A stretch of 64,000 bases of DNA. It comes from Magnetococcus sp. PR-3 (GTDB lineage Bacteria > Pseudomonadota > Magnetococcia > Magnetococcales > Magnetococcaceae). The stretch's first letter is position 1, and the number at the start of each line of letters is the position of its first letter. Under the pieces are notes generated by a model. It had not been told where the DNA came from, searched no databases, and saw nothing but the letters and a program-made list of their open reading frames with translations. The stretch is taken from the NCBI RefSeq assembly GCF_036689865.1, contig NZ_JBAHUQ010000012.1:62001-126000 (forward strand). The letters run 5' to 3'. A program made the translations under genes and the position numbers. This document shows positions 63,880-64,000 of this stretch, in pieces.

Positions 63880-64000
63880 ATGGTTGTTAATTTAAGTCGT
63901 ATTGTTCTGTCTGTTTTAATATGTCTGGTGGTGACACCGCTCTACGCAACACCAGACTCACAGACGGATATTGATATCGATGCACTTGTAAAAAACATGA
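63880..64000 (+). CDS. Exported protein, partial (N-terminus only)
   Basis: ATG 63880 is preceded by AAAGGAT. The first 40 codons give a signal peptide (MVVNLSRIVLSVLICLVV, then TPLYA before TPDSQ) and an acidic start of the mature part (TDIDIDALVKNM). The frame runs off the right edge. Function cannot be told. Confidence 0.7.
   Translation, partial: MVVNLSRIVLSVLICLVVTPLYATPDSQTDIDIDALVKNM

Overview
The window is bacterial DNA of moderate GC content. It splits into a prophage-like mobile element (position 1 to about 38,008, continuing past the left edge) and a host-type chromosomal stretch (about 38,079 to 64,000). The host part is dense in hybrid histidine kinases, response regulators, cyclic-di-GMP enzymes and oxygen or redox sensors, and it carries murA, hisD and the tmRNA gene. 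tmRNA is on the minus strand at 42463..42829 and its tag is ANDEHYAPALAAA. The sensory load suggests a motile aquatic, microaerophilic proteobacterium, possibly of the Magnetococcus type. That assignment is inference from gene content, not from a marker gene.

Prophage. Late genes run on the minus strand. Read in transcription order, right to left, they are: a lysis cassette (endolysin, two small membrane proteins, a TM/coiled-coil protein), HNH nuclease, small terminase, ParB-methyltransferase, HU, large terminase, gpW, portal, ClpP-like protease, gpD decoration, E-type major capsid, head-tail joining proteins, tail terminator, decoration-like proteins, tail tube, tail assembly chaperone and tape measure. 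This is a lambda-type siphovirus plan. The chaperone has a canonical A AAA AAC slippery heptamer and an open -1 frame of 117 codons that ends on the tape-measure start. Early and replication genes lie further right: RuvC-like resolvase, a primase-helicase, a RecB/Cas4-like nuclease, a superfamily 2 helicase, an ssDNA-binding candidate, a Sak4-like ATPase and an excisionase-type regulator. A cluster of about nine short repeats in an AT-rich gap beside the primase-helicase gene is a candidate replication origin. Opposite-strand accessory genes interrupt the late region: a HigBA toxin-antitoxin pair, a DUF3489 protein and an IHF/HU-like protein.

Right part of the element (27.9 to 38.0 kb). This holds a CopZ-like iron-sulfur protein, a tightly coupled pair of large unknown proteins, a small unknown protein, a GGDEF-EAL sensor, a WYL-domain regulator and a large serine recombinase with its usual companions (a 66-aa protein, a DUF2924 protein and a 140-aa protein).

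Host part. An MHYT-PAS hybrid kinase comes first, then tmRNA, murA, hisD and a double CDGSH protein. Next is a five-gene minus-strand operon: a MASE1-CHASE-PAS kinase whose PAS has the FixL haem-PAS signature, a CheY, an Hpt-REC-REC-GGDEF protein, a second CheY and a GNAT. A chemoreceptor carrying CZB and hemerythrin domains follows. A plus-strand group then encodes an HTH-REC protein, a REC-PAS-kinase-REC-Hpt, a Tat-exported solute-binding protein and a HAMP hybrid kinase. Together these look like an oxygen/redox-sensing island feeding phosphorelay and cyclic-di-GMP output.
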